NCBI GenBank assembly: GCA_018907035.1
Contig: JACCIC010000064.1
Coordinates: forward strand, 744,001-808,000
Direction: 5' to 3'
DNA length: 64,000 nucleotides
DNA from: Sycobia sp. Sy_11
Taxonomy: Eukaryota > Arthropoda > Insecta > Hymenoptera > Epichrysomallidae
Below, piece after piece: positions 10,721-21,534 of this stretch (the stretch's first letter is position 1; the number at the start of each line of letters is the position of its first letter). The notes under the pieces were generated by a model. It saw nothing but the letters and a program-made list of their open reading frames with translations, had not been told where the DNA came from and did no database searches. The position numbers were made by a program, and so were the translations under genes.

Positions 10721-11463
10721 CAATATAATATCAGTTAAAATCACGTATTTACGTAAATTACTTAAATTTTATCAGTAAAATTAAAAAAGTCATTTTATTC
10801 CAAATTGCAAATTACTAAACGCTACGAATAAGAATATTCGTTGTCGATCGAGAACATTCTCGATTTTATACATTCATTAGATTTTTATACATTAGATTTT
10901 ATATATTAATCACCTCAAATCTACTCCAAGACTATGACGTTGCATAATATCAGAGATAATACAGGAAGATCGCCGACGCTTATAAACGAGACTGCAGTAA
11001 AAATTTTCGATCAAAAACAAGAGCCTTTGGTGGCCAAAGCGAAGTACTGACCGTTTAGTGCGATTTTCCAAATGTTGTTTTCGTAGCTTGCGCGATCGAG
11101 GGAGGCGGTAACGGCGACTGTCTTCGGCACTTGCGGGGGGAAGGATTGGCAAAACAATAGGCTAGCAGTAGGATGCAATAAAAGATGAACAGCTTCGCTG
11201 GCAGCGATGAAAAAGAAATATCATTGTCACGTGTATAAATATATAGCAACAGTTAGCAAGCAGTTCAACGTTTTCAAACGTGCGACAACTTTTTTCTTTT
11301 CACGAATACATATTTGAATCTTGTTCGAGGACTGATAGTATTCACACTCTGCAGTGAAGCTGCTTGTCAAACACTCATTAAATCTCGGCAGATATCCGTA
11401 AACTGCTTTGAAGATTGTTACAACGGCGAATTTGCAAGTGGTTATATTAAGGACGGATTTCAT
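10721..11463. other. No recognised gene
   Basis: Base composition rises above the AT-rich background between 10800 and 11250. This could be the LTR or untranslated end of the minus-strand Gypsy remnant that begins at 11464, but no paired repeat was found. Confidence 0.4.
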
Positions 11464-11832
11464 CTATTTCACATTTTTGTTCCGGGAATTTTCTCCAGTT
11501 GAAACAATACTAGTTCTTATGGCGGGTAAAATGGTTCTATCAAAGCGTTCGATCAAACAATTTGCCTGTGGGTGCCGGATAGAGTTTAACGTGTGTTTTA
11601 TACCATGTTTTTCGTAGAACAACCATGTAAATTTTGTCAAATTATCCATTATTGCTAGTATGTATTTATTTCTTTTTGATGTCGATATAAACAGACCTAC
11701 GTGATTTACCATATGATCAAATTTGACCCGGACAGGTGCATTTAAACTCCACGCGTAATCTGAATCGGTAAAAAAATTTTTTCCTATATTGGAACAATCT
11801 TTCTTGATGTCGGTGTGAAATTTGATTGACAT
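11464..11832 (-). pseudogene. Gypsy integrase fragment
   Basis: The 122-codon frame has a knuckle-type start (KFHTDIKKDCSNIGK), then a core start (RVKFDHMVNHVGLFISTSKR, NKYILAIMDNLTKF) containing the first catalytic Asp in the usual context. It jumps directly to KHGIKHTLNSIRHPQANCLI, followed by ERFDRTI with the catalytic Glu. The second catalytic Asp (DNGTxF block) is deleted, so it is non-functional. It joins DNA strands in intact elements. Confidence 0.85.
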
Positions 11833-11889
11833 ATCTCGATTAATGTGTGTCTGTCAGCTATTTGTTTACGACGCAAAAAGCTTGTCTGG

Positions 11890-12215
11890 CAATATTGACT
11901 ATGGAAAATAGTTGATCAACGAGTTTGTTTGAAATTTGGTGTTTCTAATAGAATTACGGCTACGGAATCGTTGAAAATGTTGCAGAAGTATTTTGGGGAC
12001 TCTACTTTATCGCAAACACAAGTATTTCAGTAGCACAAAGCATTTAGTGAAGGTCGTGAAGTCGCCGAAAACTTGCCTTATGCAAGTCGCCCATCCACCT
12101 CTGTTAACGACGATAACATCGAAAAAGTTGAGGAAAACATTGTGCAAGATCAAGCATGACAAATCTATTTGTGTGGCACAATCATTCAAGAAAATCATCG
12201 AAATTCGAAATTGAG
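11890..12215 (+). pseudogene. Mariner-like transposase N-terminal fragment
   Basis: From about 11918 the plus strand reads EQRVCLKFGVSNRITATESL, then LQKYFGDSTLSQTQVFQ, EGREVAENLPYASRPSTSVN and DDNIEKVEENIV. This is the paired helix-turn-helix N-terminus of a Tc1/mariner transposase, with the usual arginine-rich GRPSTS-type linker. Stops interrupt it, and no catalytic domain follows. It sits where the reverse transcriptase of the surrounding Gypsy remnant should be, so it is a nested insertion or a rearrangement. Terminal repeats were not found. Confidence 0.75.
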
Positions 12216-12239
12216 AAGCTTATTTTTTTTCGTATTCTG

Positions 12240-12560
12240 ATTTAGCCTGATATAATCGACTATCATACGCGGCGCTCCATCTTTTGTACGGACGACAAAA
12301 CCGGACTCGCAAATGGTGACTCAGTTTCGGTAATTATTCCCGCTTTTTTACCATCGTAACGATTTGGTCAAGTTCAATTTTATCTCGCACGTTGAGTTTA
12401 TACGGCTTCATCGCGAAGGGCTTGCTATTTTCTTCATGTTCGATCTCCATTTCAATTAGGCTTGTGCATCTTGATTCCCACAAGGTTTTCGCGACGGATT
12501 CTCTATAATCTGATAAGAAAATTAATAATCGGCCCTTCTCGGCTTCACCAATGGTCTTTC
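12240..12560 (-). pseudogene. Gypsy reverse transcriptase, N-terminal fragment
   Basis: On the minus strand around 12330-12240 the codons give GIITETESPFASPVL and then, after a frameshift, a DGAPRMIVDY-type block. This is the fingers motif that opens Gypsy reverse transcriptases. The YxDD palm is absent. The rest of the stretch links to the protease. Confidence 0.7.
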
Positions 12561-12665
12561 TACGTTTATTTCATCTAGCATAATTTTGTCTTTTCGGATT
12601 TATAATTTTGGCGTTTGTTCAATTAATAATACTCTTTCCCCAATCGTTTCTCCTACTTCTATAAT

Positions 12666-13215
12666 TCACGCGTTCTGTTCACAGCTTATTACGGGCAGGA
12701 TAATATCGTCATTATGTATACGAACATTAATAAAATTAACGGACTCAGGCTCTAATATTTGCCTTTCACTTGAACGTATTAAGGAATTTGGTGGTATGTA
12801 ATTGATTTCTATGCTATGTATATCGCTTTGTATAAATTTCAATTCGTTGCCTACTCTTATATAACTAATATCTACAGATTCCTTCAATGTTCTCCCTAAA
12901 ATAAAGTCATACTATTGTACGTCATCCGAAACTACTCTAAATTGAATTTCTTTTGGTTTTAATTTTTCAAATTTCATAATTTCTTCTATATATCCTATCA
13001 ATTTTACGGTATTCTTTCCAAATCCTTCAAGAGTTGATTGTGCTTTAATTATTTAAAATCTCCGCTTAACACGAATGAGGCTTTCATCGTACAAATGGAA
13101 GCTCCCATTCCAATTTGAGCAACTGTCTCTATATCACGGACCGATATTCTTTTTAAAAATTTTCCGATTGGACTTCCTGGTTTTATATTATTCACTACAT
13201 TGATTTCTTCAATCG
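12666..13215 (-). pseudogene. Gypsy protease and linker
   Basis: The minus strand shows IGMGASICTMKASFVL, which looks like a retropepsin active site with the catalytic Asp lost (expected D-x-G-A-S). About 80 residues later YDFILGRTLKESVDI contains the Ile-Leu-Gly strand typical of the protease C-terminus. The linker to the reverse transcriptase (12887-12666, including INYIPPNSLI) is open. One in-frame stop lies before the ILG strand. Confidence 0.65.
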
Positions 13216-13345
13216 CAGAATTCTTTAGGAGCGCATAACATCTATTCGCTGTATGTCCTACTATATCGCACTTAAAACATTTAATTACTTTTCGCGACGC
13301 CGAGCAATCACGAGATAAGTGCGCAATTGAATCATAATTAAAACA
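13216..13345 (-). pseudogene. Gag nucleocapsid, two zinc knuckles
   Basis: The minus strand reads KCFNYDSIAHLSRDC and, a short distance on, KCFKCDIVGHTANRC. The second is a perfect C-x2-C-x4-H-x4-C knuckle; the first has Tyr in place of its second Cys. Paired knuckles bind RNA in retrotransposon Gag proteins. Confidence 0.85.
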
Positions 13346-14047
13346 TTTGTTATCCGCAATATTATCGCCTCGCGCGCTTACCGTATTTTTAGGTATTCTG
13401 CTTTCGCTGCTAAACTGCGTTGCTATCGGCAGAAGAGATCGATGTAGTTACTGCTTGTTAGCAGCTGTACGCTGCGATGTTGGTGATGAAAATACTCGAT
13501 GCTTTACGTTGTATACCGGCGTGCACTGCGTTGTTTGCTTTTATGCTGATCACTGCTGCAGATTTATTTACCTATTGCCGTTGATCCGTTGTCTTTTGGT
13601 TCTTTCAATTCTTTCATAGGATAATATATCCTGGTACATTGCATACCGCTGCGTTGGGATCAATTGGCCTAGATCTTTCGACTATAACCCTGAGACGACT
13701 TCCTTTTGGATTTTTGTAATTGAAAGTCTGAGATTTGAACATAGCAATACTTTATCGTGAAAGTATTCAACCACATCTTCATTCGGTCTCTGCACTCGTG
13801 GTACCATCGGTTCGAACATTTCTACCGTACTTCGCGATGCTGTAAACATTTTCCTGAAATTTTCTCGAAAGGATGTATAATCGTAAATATCATCGCCTTT
13901 AATAATCCGCCACTAATGAACAGCTCCGGTCATATGTGCCTTTGGGGTTCTGTAGGCGACCTGCTCCGGTCATTGCTGAGTTTCGTTAGCATTTTCGAGA
14001 TTCCTTAACCAAGCCATAACGTGTTCTGGCGGTTCACTTGCTTTAAA

Positions 14048-14404
14048 CTAAGGGATAGTATTCTGCACATCGGAGACAACATTATACACTATCGGTCTCT
14101 CCGTTATTTGGTACTCTAAAAATTGCTTTATCACACGAACAAGCTCATCTATTTGGTTGCCTTTATTTTCTGTTGGTGTAGCTGCCGCTGCTAATCTTCT
14201 TTCAACCACGAAGCGATGGTCTATTTGGGAAGCTACGTCTTGTTGCGTCCTTTGTGCTTCTTCCTGCGCTGCTTGCAACTGCTCTTTCAGTAAACGAATT
14301 TCTTGTGCTTTTTCGTTCATTTTTATTTTTGCTTTGCTATCCCATTTCTGAATTGTTAGTGGAATTGGGGTATTTATCAGGATGAAAAAATAAAATATTA
14401 ACAC
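14048..14404 (-). pseudogene. Gag N-terminal coiled-coil segment
   Basis: This 118-codon frame starts with a short hydrophobic run. A long heptad-like stretch follows (KAQEIRLLKEQLQAAQEEAQ, QDVASQIDHRFVVERRLAAA). It then enters an ELVRVIKQFLEY segment before a stop. Retrotransposon Gag proteins often begin with such a coiled coil before the capsid. The capsid region between 13350 and 14045 is in broken frames. The link to Gag rests on position ahead of the zinc knuckles. Confidence 0.6.
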
Positions 14405-14689
14405 TCGATATTTTGTTAATGTGAAAGAAGCAACAATTATATTTATAAGCGTTAACTACAATACAATATATCTTTGTAATAATAAGATTGTAATACTACC
14501 GACACACTATCGGTTTGACGTAATCTAGTATAATACAAATATCTGCGACCCGCGCCTAGATTCTTACTCAGAGAATTCTTCTCTTAATAGTTCAAAATAT
14601 TAGAATGTTTTAATTATGAGTTTCAGACAAAGAACGCGTTCAATTAATTTTGTTTCTGGAAACGTGAATATTAGTGAAAAGTGTAGTAT

Positions 14690-15140
14690 TTATAGATTAG
14701 AAGATGAGTATATATAGATTAGAATATAAGGTTTAGATTAGTCCCTGATGAGGAGCCGTAGCGAGCTCGAAACGTTGGACAAGTCTTCAATTAGGTAAGG
14801 GTGTTGGGGACAGTCAGACTGCACTAACAAAGAATTTTTTCAGCTAATATTTTATTTTCAGATTAGTCTACAGGGGTGAATGTAAACAAGGACAGTCTGA
14901 CTGTCATTATCATTTTAATTTAATTTTTAATTTAATTTTTATTTTTAATTTTTATTTTTTGTTTTTATTATTTTTTATTCTTATTTCTTATTTTTTATTT
15001 TTTATTATTATTTTTATTTTTTATTTTTATTTTATTTTTATTTTATTTTATTTTTGGTTGAAATTGATTGGACTGTAAGACCAATAAAAAAAATATTTAT
15101 TAATTTGTATATGGGCAGTCGACAGAAGTACAATTCAATT
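14690..15140 (+). mobile_element. Solo Penelope-like element tail with hammerhead motif
   Basis: This segment matches the 3' part of the PLE at 34.7-37.1 kb: AGATTAG, the hammerhead, an intron-like stretch, the GACAGTCTGACTGTC palindrome, an A/T-rich tract and the terminal AATATTTATTAATTTGTATA. It has no coding part, so it is a strongly 5'-truncated insertion. After the common end it continues with GGGCAGTCGACAGAAGTACA, a block also present at 34.69 kb and 40.25 kb. Confidence 0.85.
14741..14780 (+). ncRNA. Hammerhead ribozyme motif, PLE copy a
   Basis: Stem I is GTCC (14741-14744) with GGAC (14777-14780). The core CTGATGA is at 14745-14751. Stem II is GAGC with GCTC around an 8-base loop, followed by GAAACGTT with predicted cleavage after 14776. 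All invariant core bases of the hammerhead (CUGANGA, GAAA, UH) are present. One extra G sits between the core and stem II. The self-complementary ACGU gives a very short stem III, as in hammerheads thought to act as dimers. The activity is predicted from the pattern. Confidence 0.8.
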
Positions 15141-15726
15141 GTTTTACAATTCAATTATTTTTTAGGACATTGTTAAAAATTTAATAACTGATGCAAACAT
15201 CATATATTTTTATAATTTTCAATTACTTAATAAATTAATCAATTGTGTTACATTTAGTTTCTCTGGAGATTCTCTTTAATTTAAAATGTTATACATTTAA
15301 AAACATACTTTTTTAATTATAATTAAAATTTTTAATTTTCATTTATTTAAAATAAGTAATTTATATATTTAAAATACTGAAATGTTTATTTAAATGTAGT
15401 AACATTTTTTTTTGATGTGTGAAAACTAAAAATTTGCTTTAAGAAATTCTATTCTTCGTTTGAAAAATATTTCTTTGCTTTAAAGATATATTTTCTAAAC
15501 ATCAATTTTTAAATTTCGTATAATTCAGACAAAATATAAAATAGAACTGTGTGACGACCGAAAATATACGGTCGCGCAAATTATTTTCACACAAATAAAT
15601 TAGATATAAATATACGACACTAGTAAGAAATAATATTATAACACGCAAATAATTATCTAAGACGTCCGCAAAACACAACGAATGTTATAAATATTAAATA
15701 TTTAAATATATGTCCGAAATATTAAA
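15141..15726. other. AT-rich DNA without recognised features
   Basis: Poly-T/A runs and short frames only. Nothing matches neighbouring elements until the PLE at 15727. Confidence 0.6.
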
Positions 15727-16041
15727 TATGTGAGCTACGCAAACTATATTTATGTTCATAAATTCTCTTTTTTAAATATCTACCTGTTTGTCCAATATAG
15801 TATTTATTACAATCCATGCAATTAATCTTGTAAACAACTCCTGATTTTAAACATAAATCATTCTTACCATGCAATTATTAAACAATTTACTCAAATTATT
15901 GCTATTTTTAAGGAAAATTTGAATGTTATATTTCTGAAAATTTCTTTTAATTCTTTCAGATAATCGTCTAACATATGGTAAGATAATAATTTTGTCTCTG
16001 TTAATATTAACTCCTGCATTATGTCTATTTTCGGTATTATA

Positions 16042-17291
16042 TTAGGAGTGTGAATAAGTCTTTCCCGTTTTTTGTAAGAGATGGCGCCACCAATACTGTG
16101 CGAGTATTCAATGGTTACATATGTCATAATCAAAGCTTATTCATATGTCAACAATTCCATACTAACACATTAGTTAAAATTTTTTCGCATCATAAATTTT
16201 TGATATCGTGAAAATGTCGAAATTTGAGCCGAGTCGACGTCATTTGCGGGAAGTTTCACTTTATTGGTTCAATTTGAAGAAATCTGCTGCCGAGACGCAT
16301 CGATTGCTTCAGGAGGCTTATGGAGAAGGTTGTGTCGATGATTCAAGTGTTCGCGGATGGTTTCGACGCTTCAAAAGCGGTGATTTCGACGTGGAAGACA
16401 GGGAACGTTCCGGGCGGCCGCAAATCTTTGAAGATCGAGAATTGGCGACTTTGCTTGATGAAGATTCTTGTCAAACGCAAGAAGAACTTGCTGAAGCATT
16501 GGGAGTTGACCGAACAACCATTTCCAAGCGTTTGAAAGCCATGGGAATGATCCAAAAGCAAGGAAATTGGGTGCCGTACGAACTGAAGCTGAGAGACGTC
16601 GAACGGCGTTTATTCACTTGCGAACAGCTGCTTCAGCGACATAAAAGAAAGGGTTTTCTGCATCGTATCGTGACTGGCGATGAAAAGTGGATACGTTACG
16701 ATAATCCGAAACGAAGAAAATCATGGGGACTACCCGGCCATGCATCATCATCGACGGCCAAGCCAAATATTCATGGCGCCAAGCTCATGCTCTGTATATG
16801 GTGAGACCAGCTAGGTGTGGTTTACTATGAGCTTCTGAAACCGAATGAAAGGATCACAGGCGAGGTCTATCGACGACAATTGATGCGTTTGAGCCGCGCA
16901 CTGCGAGAAAAACGGCCACAATACTCCGACAGGCACGACAAAGTTATTTTGCAACATGACAATGCTCGCCCACATGTTGCACCGCCGGTGAAAACATACT
17001 TAGAAACGCTCAAATATGGGAAGTCCTACCCCACCCGCCGTATAGTCCAGACGCATGGCCTGGCTGACCAGCACTTCCATTCCTACGAGGAAGCCAAAAA
17101 ATGGGTGGATGACTGGATAGAGGCCAAACCGGTCGAATTTTTTCGCAATAGGAATCGTATGTTGCCAGAAAGATGGGAAAAAGTTGTAGCTAGCGATGGC
17201 CAATACTTTCAATAATTCATTTGTAACCATTTTTTCACAATAAAGGCTCAAAATTTGAAAAAAAACGGTAAAGACTTATTCACATACCTGG
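16042..17291 (+). mobile_element. Mariner (mauritiana-like) inserted in the PLE, TA duplication
   Basis: The ends are TTAGGAGTGTGAATAAGTCT and the reverse complement of CCAGGTATGTGAATAAGTCT. They are flanked by TA at 16040-16041 and 17292-17293. Removing the element and one TA restores the PLE sequence found in the copy at 41.86 kb exactly across the joint. It is 1250 bp, 37 bp shorter than the related element at 46.0-47.3 kb. Confidence 0.95.
16208..17215 (+). pseudogene. Mariner transposase, inactivated copy
   Basis: The frame begins MKMSKFEPSRRHLREVSLYW and continues through the paired helix-turn-helix, WVPYEL and TGDEKW with the first catalytic Asp. A nonsense change (TGG to TGA) stops it at 16802-16804. 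It resumes at 16817 with HDNARPH, the second Asp. Near 17015-17050 a small insertion and a deletion of about 38 bases remove the block holding the third Asp (APSDYHLF in the sister copy). The C-terminus (HGLADQHFHSYEEAKKW) is intact. This copy cannot transpose itself. Confidence 0.95.
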
Positions 17292-18411
17292 TAAATGTCA
17301 AACAATCTCTCAGCAATTAATCTATTAATAAATTTAATTGGGTAACCATTATTAATGGAAGTTTCTCTTACTATCTGTAAATTATTTTGTCTAAAATCTT
17401 TATGTGACAATTTAATTGCTCTGTCAATGACACCTTTTAATGTTCCAATTTTGTTTCCGAATTGGTGGTGTGAATTAAAATCTAAAAACCTACCTGACCA
17501 AGTAGGCTTTCGGTACCAATTAAGTTTCACCTTATTATTACTACATCTAATGACATTAATGTTCAGAAAAATTAACTGACTATTAACCTCAACCTCCATT
17601 GTAAATTTCATTCTGTCATGTACAGAATTAAAAACATCCACCATTTCATCCACAAAAACTTCTGGAACAATTGTAAAGATATCATCAACATATCTCATAA
17701 ATATCATTGGTTCAAAAAGCAATTTTGACAAGGCTATACTTTCCAACTTTTCCGTAAGTAAATTAGTTATAACCAGTGACAAAGGCGACCCCATTAGACA
17801 TCGGTATTTTTGTCCATAAAATTTATTATCAAATGCAAAAATTGTGTAATTAAAAACTAAATTAATTGCTTTAATAAATTCATTCATTGTTAATTTTGTA
17901 TGCAAATTAATTTCTTGCCACTTTTCCTGTATAATATCATTTAACAATTCTAAAGGTACATTTGTAAACATAGATACTACATCCAATAAAATCATCTTGT
18001 AGTTTTTCGGAATAACAATATTTTTCATTTCATTGTAAAAACACCAACTATCCTTCATGTAAGAACTAGTTCTTCCAACTATCTTAACCAATATATTAGA
18101 TAAAAAATCTAGCAATATTATAAGTTGGGAAATTTAGAGAAGATATTATTATTCTAAATGTCAGATTTTCTTTATGAATCTTGGGAAGCCCATAACATTT
18201 TGCTACAGTTCAATTTTCACATTTTAAATATTTATATGTAGTATCATTTATATATTCATTTCTTTTCCAATTATTTAATAACTCTTTCAAATTATTTTGT
18301 AGCTTAATGATGTGTGGATTACCAAGTTTCAAATAAGTACTATCATCATTTAATGTATTATTTATACGATTTATGTAATCAATTTCATTGTAAGCTAAAG
18401 TTACATTACCT

Positions 18412-19245
18412 TTGTCGGCCTTTTGGAAGATTATATTAGGGTTATTTCTCAAAAAATTGTCAAAATTGCTTTTTGAACCAATGATATTTATTTTTGTGGA
18501 TGAAATGGTGGATGCTTTTAATTCTGTAGACGACAGAATTAAATTTACAAGGAAGGTTGAAGTTAATAGTCAGTTAAGTTTTCTGAACATTAATGTCATT
18601 AGATGTAGTAATAATAAGGTGAAACTTAATTGGTACAGAAAGCCTACTTGGTCAGGTAGGTTTTTAGATTTTAATTCATACCACCAATTCGGAAACAAAA
18701 TTGGAGCATTAAAGGGTGTTATTGACAGAGCAATAAAATTATCACATAAAGATTTGAGACAAAATAATTTACAGATAGTAAGAGAAACTTCCATTAATAA
18801 TGGTTACCCAATTAAATTTATTAATAGATTAATTACTGAGAGTTTGTTTGACATTTATAATACCGAAAATAGACATAGTGCAGGAATTGATGTTGACGGA
18901 GGCAAAATTATTGTCTTACCATATGTTCGAGGATTATCTGAAAGAATAAAAAGAAATTTTCGGAAATATAACATTCAAATTTTCTTTAAAAATAGCAATA
19001 ATTTGAGTAGATTGTTTAATAATTGCAAAGATAAGGATGATTTATGCTTAAAATCAGGAGTTGTTTACAAGATTAATTGCATGGATTGTGATAAATACTA
19101 TATTGAACAAACAGGTAAATATTTAAAAAAGAGAATTTATGAACATAAATATAGTTTGCGTAGCTCACATATTACTTCCGGTTTAAAAGAGCATTGTTTA
19201 AAATTTTTACATTCTTTTGATTTTGTGAATGTGGATATTTTGTAA
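18412..19245 (+). pseudogene. PLE reverse transcriptase/GIY-YIG fragment lacking the catalytic YVDD
   Basis: The first ~18 codons (SAFWKIILGLFLKK) are the antisense of the partner copy and are not native. The real similarity starts at LSKLLFEPMIF. The next ~12 residues, RYVDDIFTIVPE in the other copies, are deleted, removing the catalytic Asp pair. The thumb region (NWYRKPTWSGRFLDFNSYHQ) and the GIY-YIG start follow, with YYIEQTGK in place of YYIGQTGR, so the conserved Gly is also lost. A TAA at 19243 ends the frame; homologous codons continue to about 19373. Confidence 0.9.
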
Positions 19246-19803
19246 TATGGTATTAGTAATAAGTATAAAAGGGAGAGTCTTGGAAGTATTAACATTTCCA
19301 GGAATCGAAATAATTTGAATTTAATGTTAGAGTCTAGTAAATTGGACAGTGTTTATCATTCCTTATTAAATTGATTGGTTTTAAACAATTTGTGTAGAAG
19401 GGGAATTTAGATTTAATTTACTATATTTGGTAGTGGGGATAAGGTATATATAGATTAGAATATAAGATTTAGATTAGTCCTTGATGAGGAGCCGTAGCGA
19501 GCTGGAAACGTTGGACAGGATCTTCAATTAGGTAAGGATGTTGGGGACAGTCTGACTGCACTTTATTAACAAAGAATTTTTTCAGCTAATATTTTATTTT
19601 CACATTAGTCTACGGGGATGAATGTAAACAAGGACAGTCGGACTGTCATTCCAATTTTTAATTTAATTTTAATTTTTATTTATATTTTTATTTTTTATTA
19701 TTTTTGTGTATTGATGTATCGATGTTGATGTGGATATGTGTTGATATTATTGCGTATTTTTTAGATTGATTTGATTGGAGTATAAGACCAATGAAAAAAT
19801 ATT
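18459..19803 (+). mobile_element. Penelope-like element (+), head to head with the minus-strand copy
   Basis: This copy begins abruptly within the palm at LSKLLFEPMIF, directly against the start of the minus-strand copy. It then covers the rest of the protein, the GIY-YIG domain, the hammerhead, the intron-like stretch, the palindrome motif and the A/T tail ending AATATTTATTAAT. Both partners are 5' truncated at the joint. Such inverted pairs are a known product of PLE integration. Confidence 0.9.
19477..19516 (+). ncRNA. Hammerhead ribozyme motif, PLE copy b, core mutated
   Basis: Same layout as the other copies: GTCC/GGAC stem I, stem II, GAAACGTT. Here the first core base is T (TTGATGA in place of CTGATGA) and the last stem II pair is broken (GAGC against GCTG). 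Loss of the core C should abolish cleavage, so this is probably a decayed copy. Confidence 0.75.
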
Positions 19804-20640
19804 TATTAATCATTATAAAATATTATTATTATTATAAAAACGGCTGCTCGTCCGATGTTAGACGAGCGGTGACAGAATTTACCAATAATCTTATGATAAA
19901 TTAGTCTGCAAAAGGCAAAATCGAGAGTTCGCCGGTGAACCAACTACCCCGAAGTCGATTCATACGAACTCCTCTCGAACCCAACCATTTGTCCAGAGCT
20001 CGATAAATCCTCCGACTAAAAACCTTGTCCGAATTATTAATTTGATCTCTGTTGGGAGGCACTCCTCAAAAGACAGACAGTTAATAAATTACCTAACCCG
20101 AAGAGAACGTGATCCTGGTTGAGAGGTGTTCCTCAAAAGACCAGCAGTTCTCTTATCCTATAATTATCTTTTACCTGTTAATTCTTGATCTTGATTGCGA
20201 GGCACTCCTCAAGAGACCAGAGGAAATAAGTTTACCACTAGTCTAACCATATAAAATAAGTCTGATTATTAAATTCCCCGTGTCGTAAATAACACCAGTT
20301 ATTCGTGCGGAAAATAGCGCCGAATTCATAAGGTTGCGGAAATTAGCGCGCGCTTAATCAAATATATCCAGTTAGTTTTATAAATCCAGTATAATAAGTT
20401 TTACGTTATTTTCATTTTTGTTACAGAATCGTGTAAAAGCTTGGAAGTTTGAATAAATATATATTTTAACATTTAAAAAATATACTGTTTTTTTAGAAAA
20501 TAAATTATTTTCCTGATCCAAAACTACCCTGGTAAATACCGCGTAAGTTATCCTGAGGGGAGATAGGAACGTTACAACTGTAGTATCTTAACTTATTAAA
20601 CCGTTATTCTCCTAATCTTCAACTAGTTAAACGCACACTA
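19804..20640. repeat. Non-coding region with three hairpin repeats
   Basis: No gene is seen. Three imperfect repeats at about 20043-20080, 20110-20150 and 20185-20220 share TGATC..TTG..GAGG, four bases, CCTCAA.AGACCAG. Each contains a GAGG/CCTC hairpin with loop CACT, TGTT or CACT. The region is less AT-rich than its surroundings and may be part of an old LTR. Confidence 0.6.
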
Positions 20641-21520
20641 TATATTATATTGCAATAAAGAATAATTACATTTACATATTTTTCTTATGCGTGCTCGAAG
20701 CAAACTTTTATAATAAAAATTGCTCTATGTGTACCATAACGGCGATCGTGGATGAACATCCGAGAAACGAACATAACGGATTCGTTGATTTTTTTTCGAT
20801 GCTGATTAAAATTATTGTAATGGCATTTAATGGAAATTTAATTTTCATGTCAAAAACTATATGTCTTTTAAATATATGTCTTTTAAACATATCTCAGAAA
20901 ATAATAAAATTTACAAAAAAAAAATTAAAAAAAACCGTTGTTTATGTGAGTAAAATACATTTTTTTACATCTATTAAATATATCTCTACAAGTAGTATTT
21001 CTCCAGAAAAATGTATACGAAGGTACCGTTCAGGGGACCCCGAGACGGAACTATTAAACTTCTCCAGAAATATTATTTGCACTCAATATTATGTAGAACA
21101 AAAAAGATGTATATTACTGAGCTGTATGATTTTGCTTTTGATTATTTTGCAACTTTTTTTTTTTAGATAAATTCAGAAAACCACGATTTTTATGAAGTTT
21201 TCATAGATTAAAGAATAAATATTCACTTTTCATCTAAAGCTGTTACGATATTCGTAATGAACTCCCCAAAAATCATAAATATTGAAGTAAATAGGGTGGA
21301 GGACTATCTCGGGACTAACTGAATACAGCCACATCACTGACACTGTTTCAGAGGGCCCTGAGGTAGGATTCTTGACTTTTTTGCAGAAATATTATCATAG
21401 GTAAAATTATCTAGCGTTTAAAGTTTTTTAAGTGAGAAATCGTAGAAAAAATTATCAATCAGCGTTGCCTGGGCTATACAATATGCCTTCAATTTGTTCC
21501 AGGTGAGTATTTTCATCTAA
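20641..21520. other. No recognised gene
   Basis: A 159-codon frame at 20691-21170 is low in complexity with long poly-A/T runs and no recognisable domain. I do not support it as a gene. Confidence 0.5.
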
Positions 21521-21534
21521 TTTAGCCTCCTTTT

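Larger units (their letters stand above)
11464..14404 (-). mobile_element. Gypsy retrotransposon remnant (gag to integrase), internally deleted
   Basis: Reading right to left, the minus strand gives a coiled-coil Gag start, two CCHC-type knuckles, a protease, the first part of a reverse transcriptase and a shortened integrase. Most of the reverse transcriptase and all of RNase H are missing; a fragment of a mariner in the opposite orientation occupies that place. At about 2.9 kb it is well under a full element. No LTR pair was identified. Confidence 0.82.
15727..18459 (-). mobile_element. Penelope-like element, truncated and split by a mariner
   Basis: Without the mariner at 16042-17291 this is about 1.5 kb of PLE on the minus strand. 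It starts at RNNPNIIFQKADKGNV near 18452, and the frames pass through the reverse transcriptase to the GIY-YIG region near 15800. The longest frame (18115-17276) holds LDVVSMFTNVPLEL, GSPLSLVITNL and FMRYVDDIFTIVP, so the catalytic Asp pair is kept. A stop near 18118 and the mariner break it. It lacks a 3' tail. At 18459 it meets another PLE in the opposite orientation. Confidence 0.9.

Noticed and set aside
17355..17579. 74-codon frame that recurs at four PLE copies
   Set aside because: Antisense shadow of the PLE thumb region; repeated because the PLE is repeated.
20691..21170. 159-codon frame
   Set aside because: Poly-Lys and poly-Phe from A/T runs; no homology recognised.
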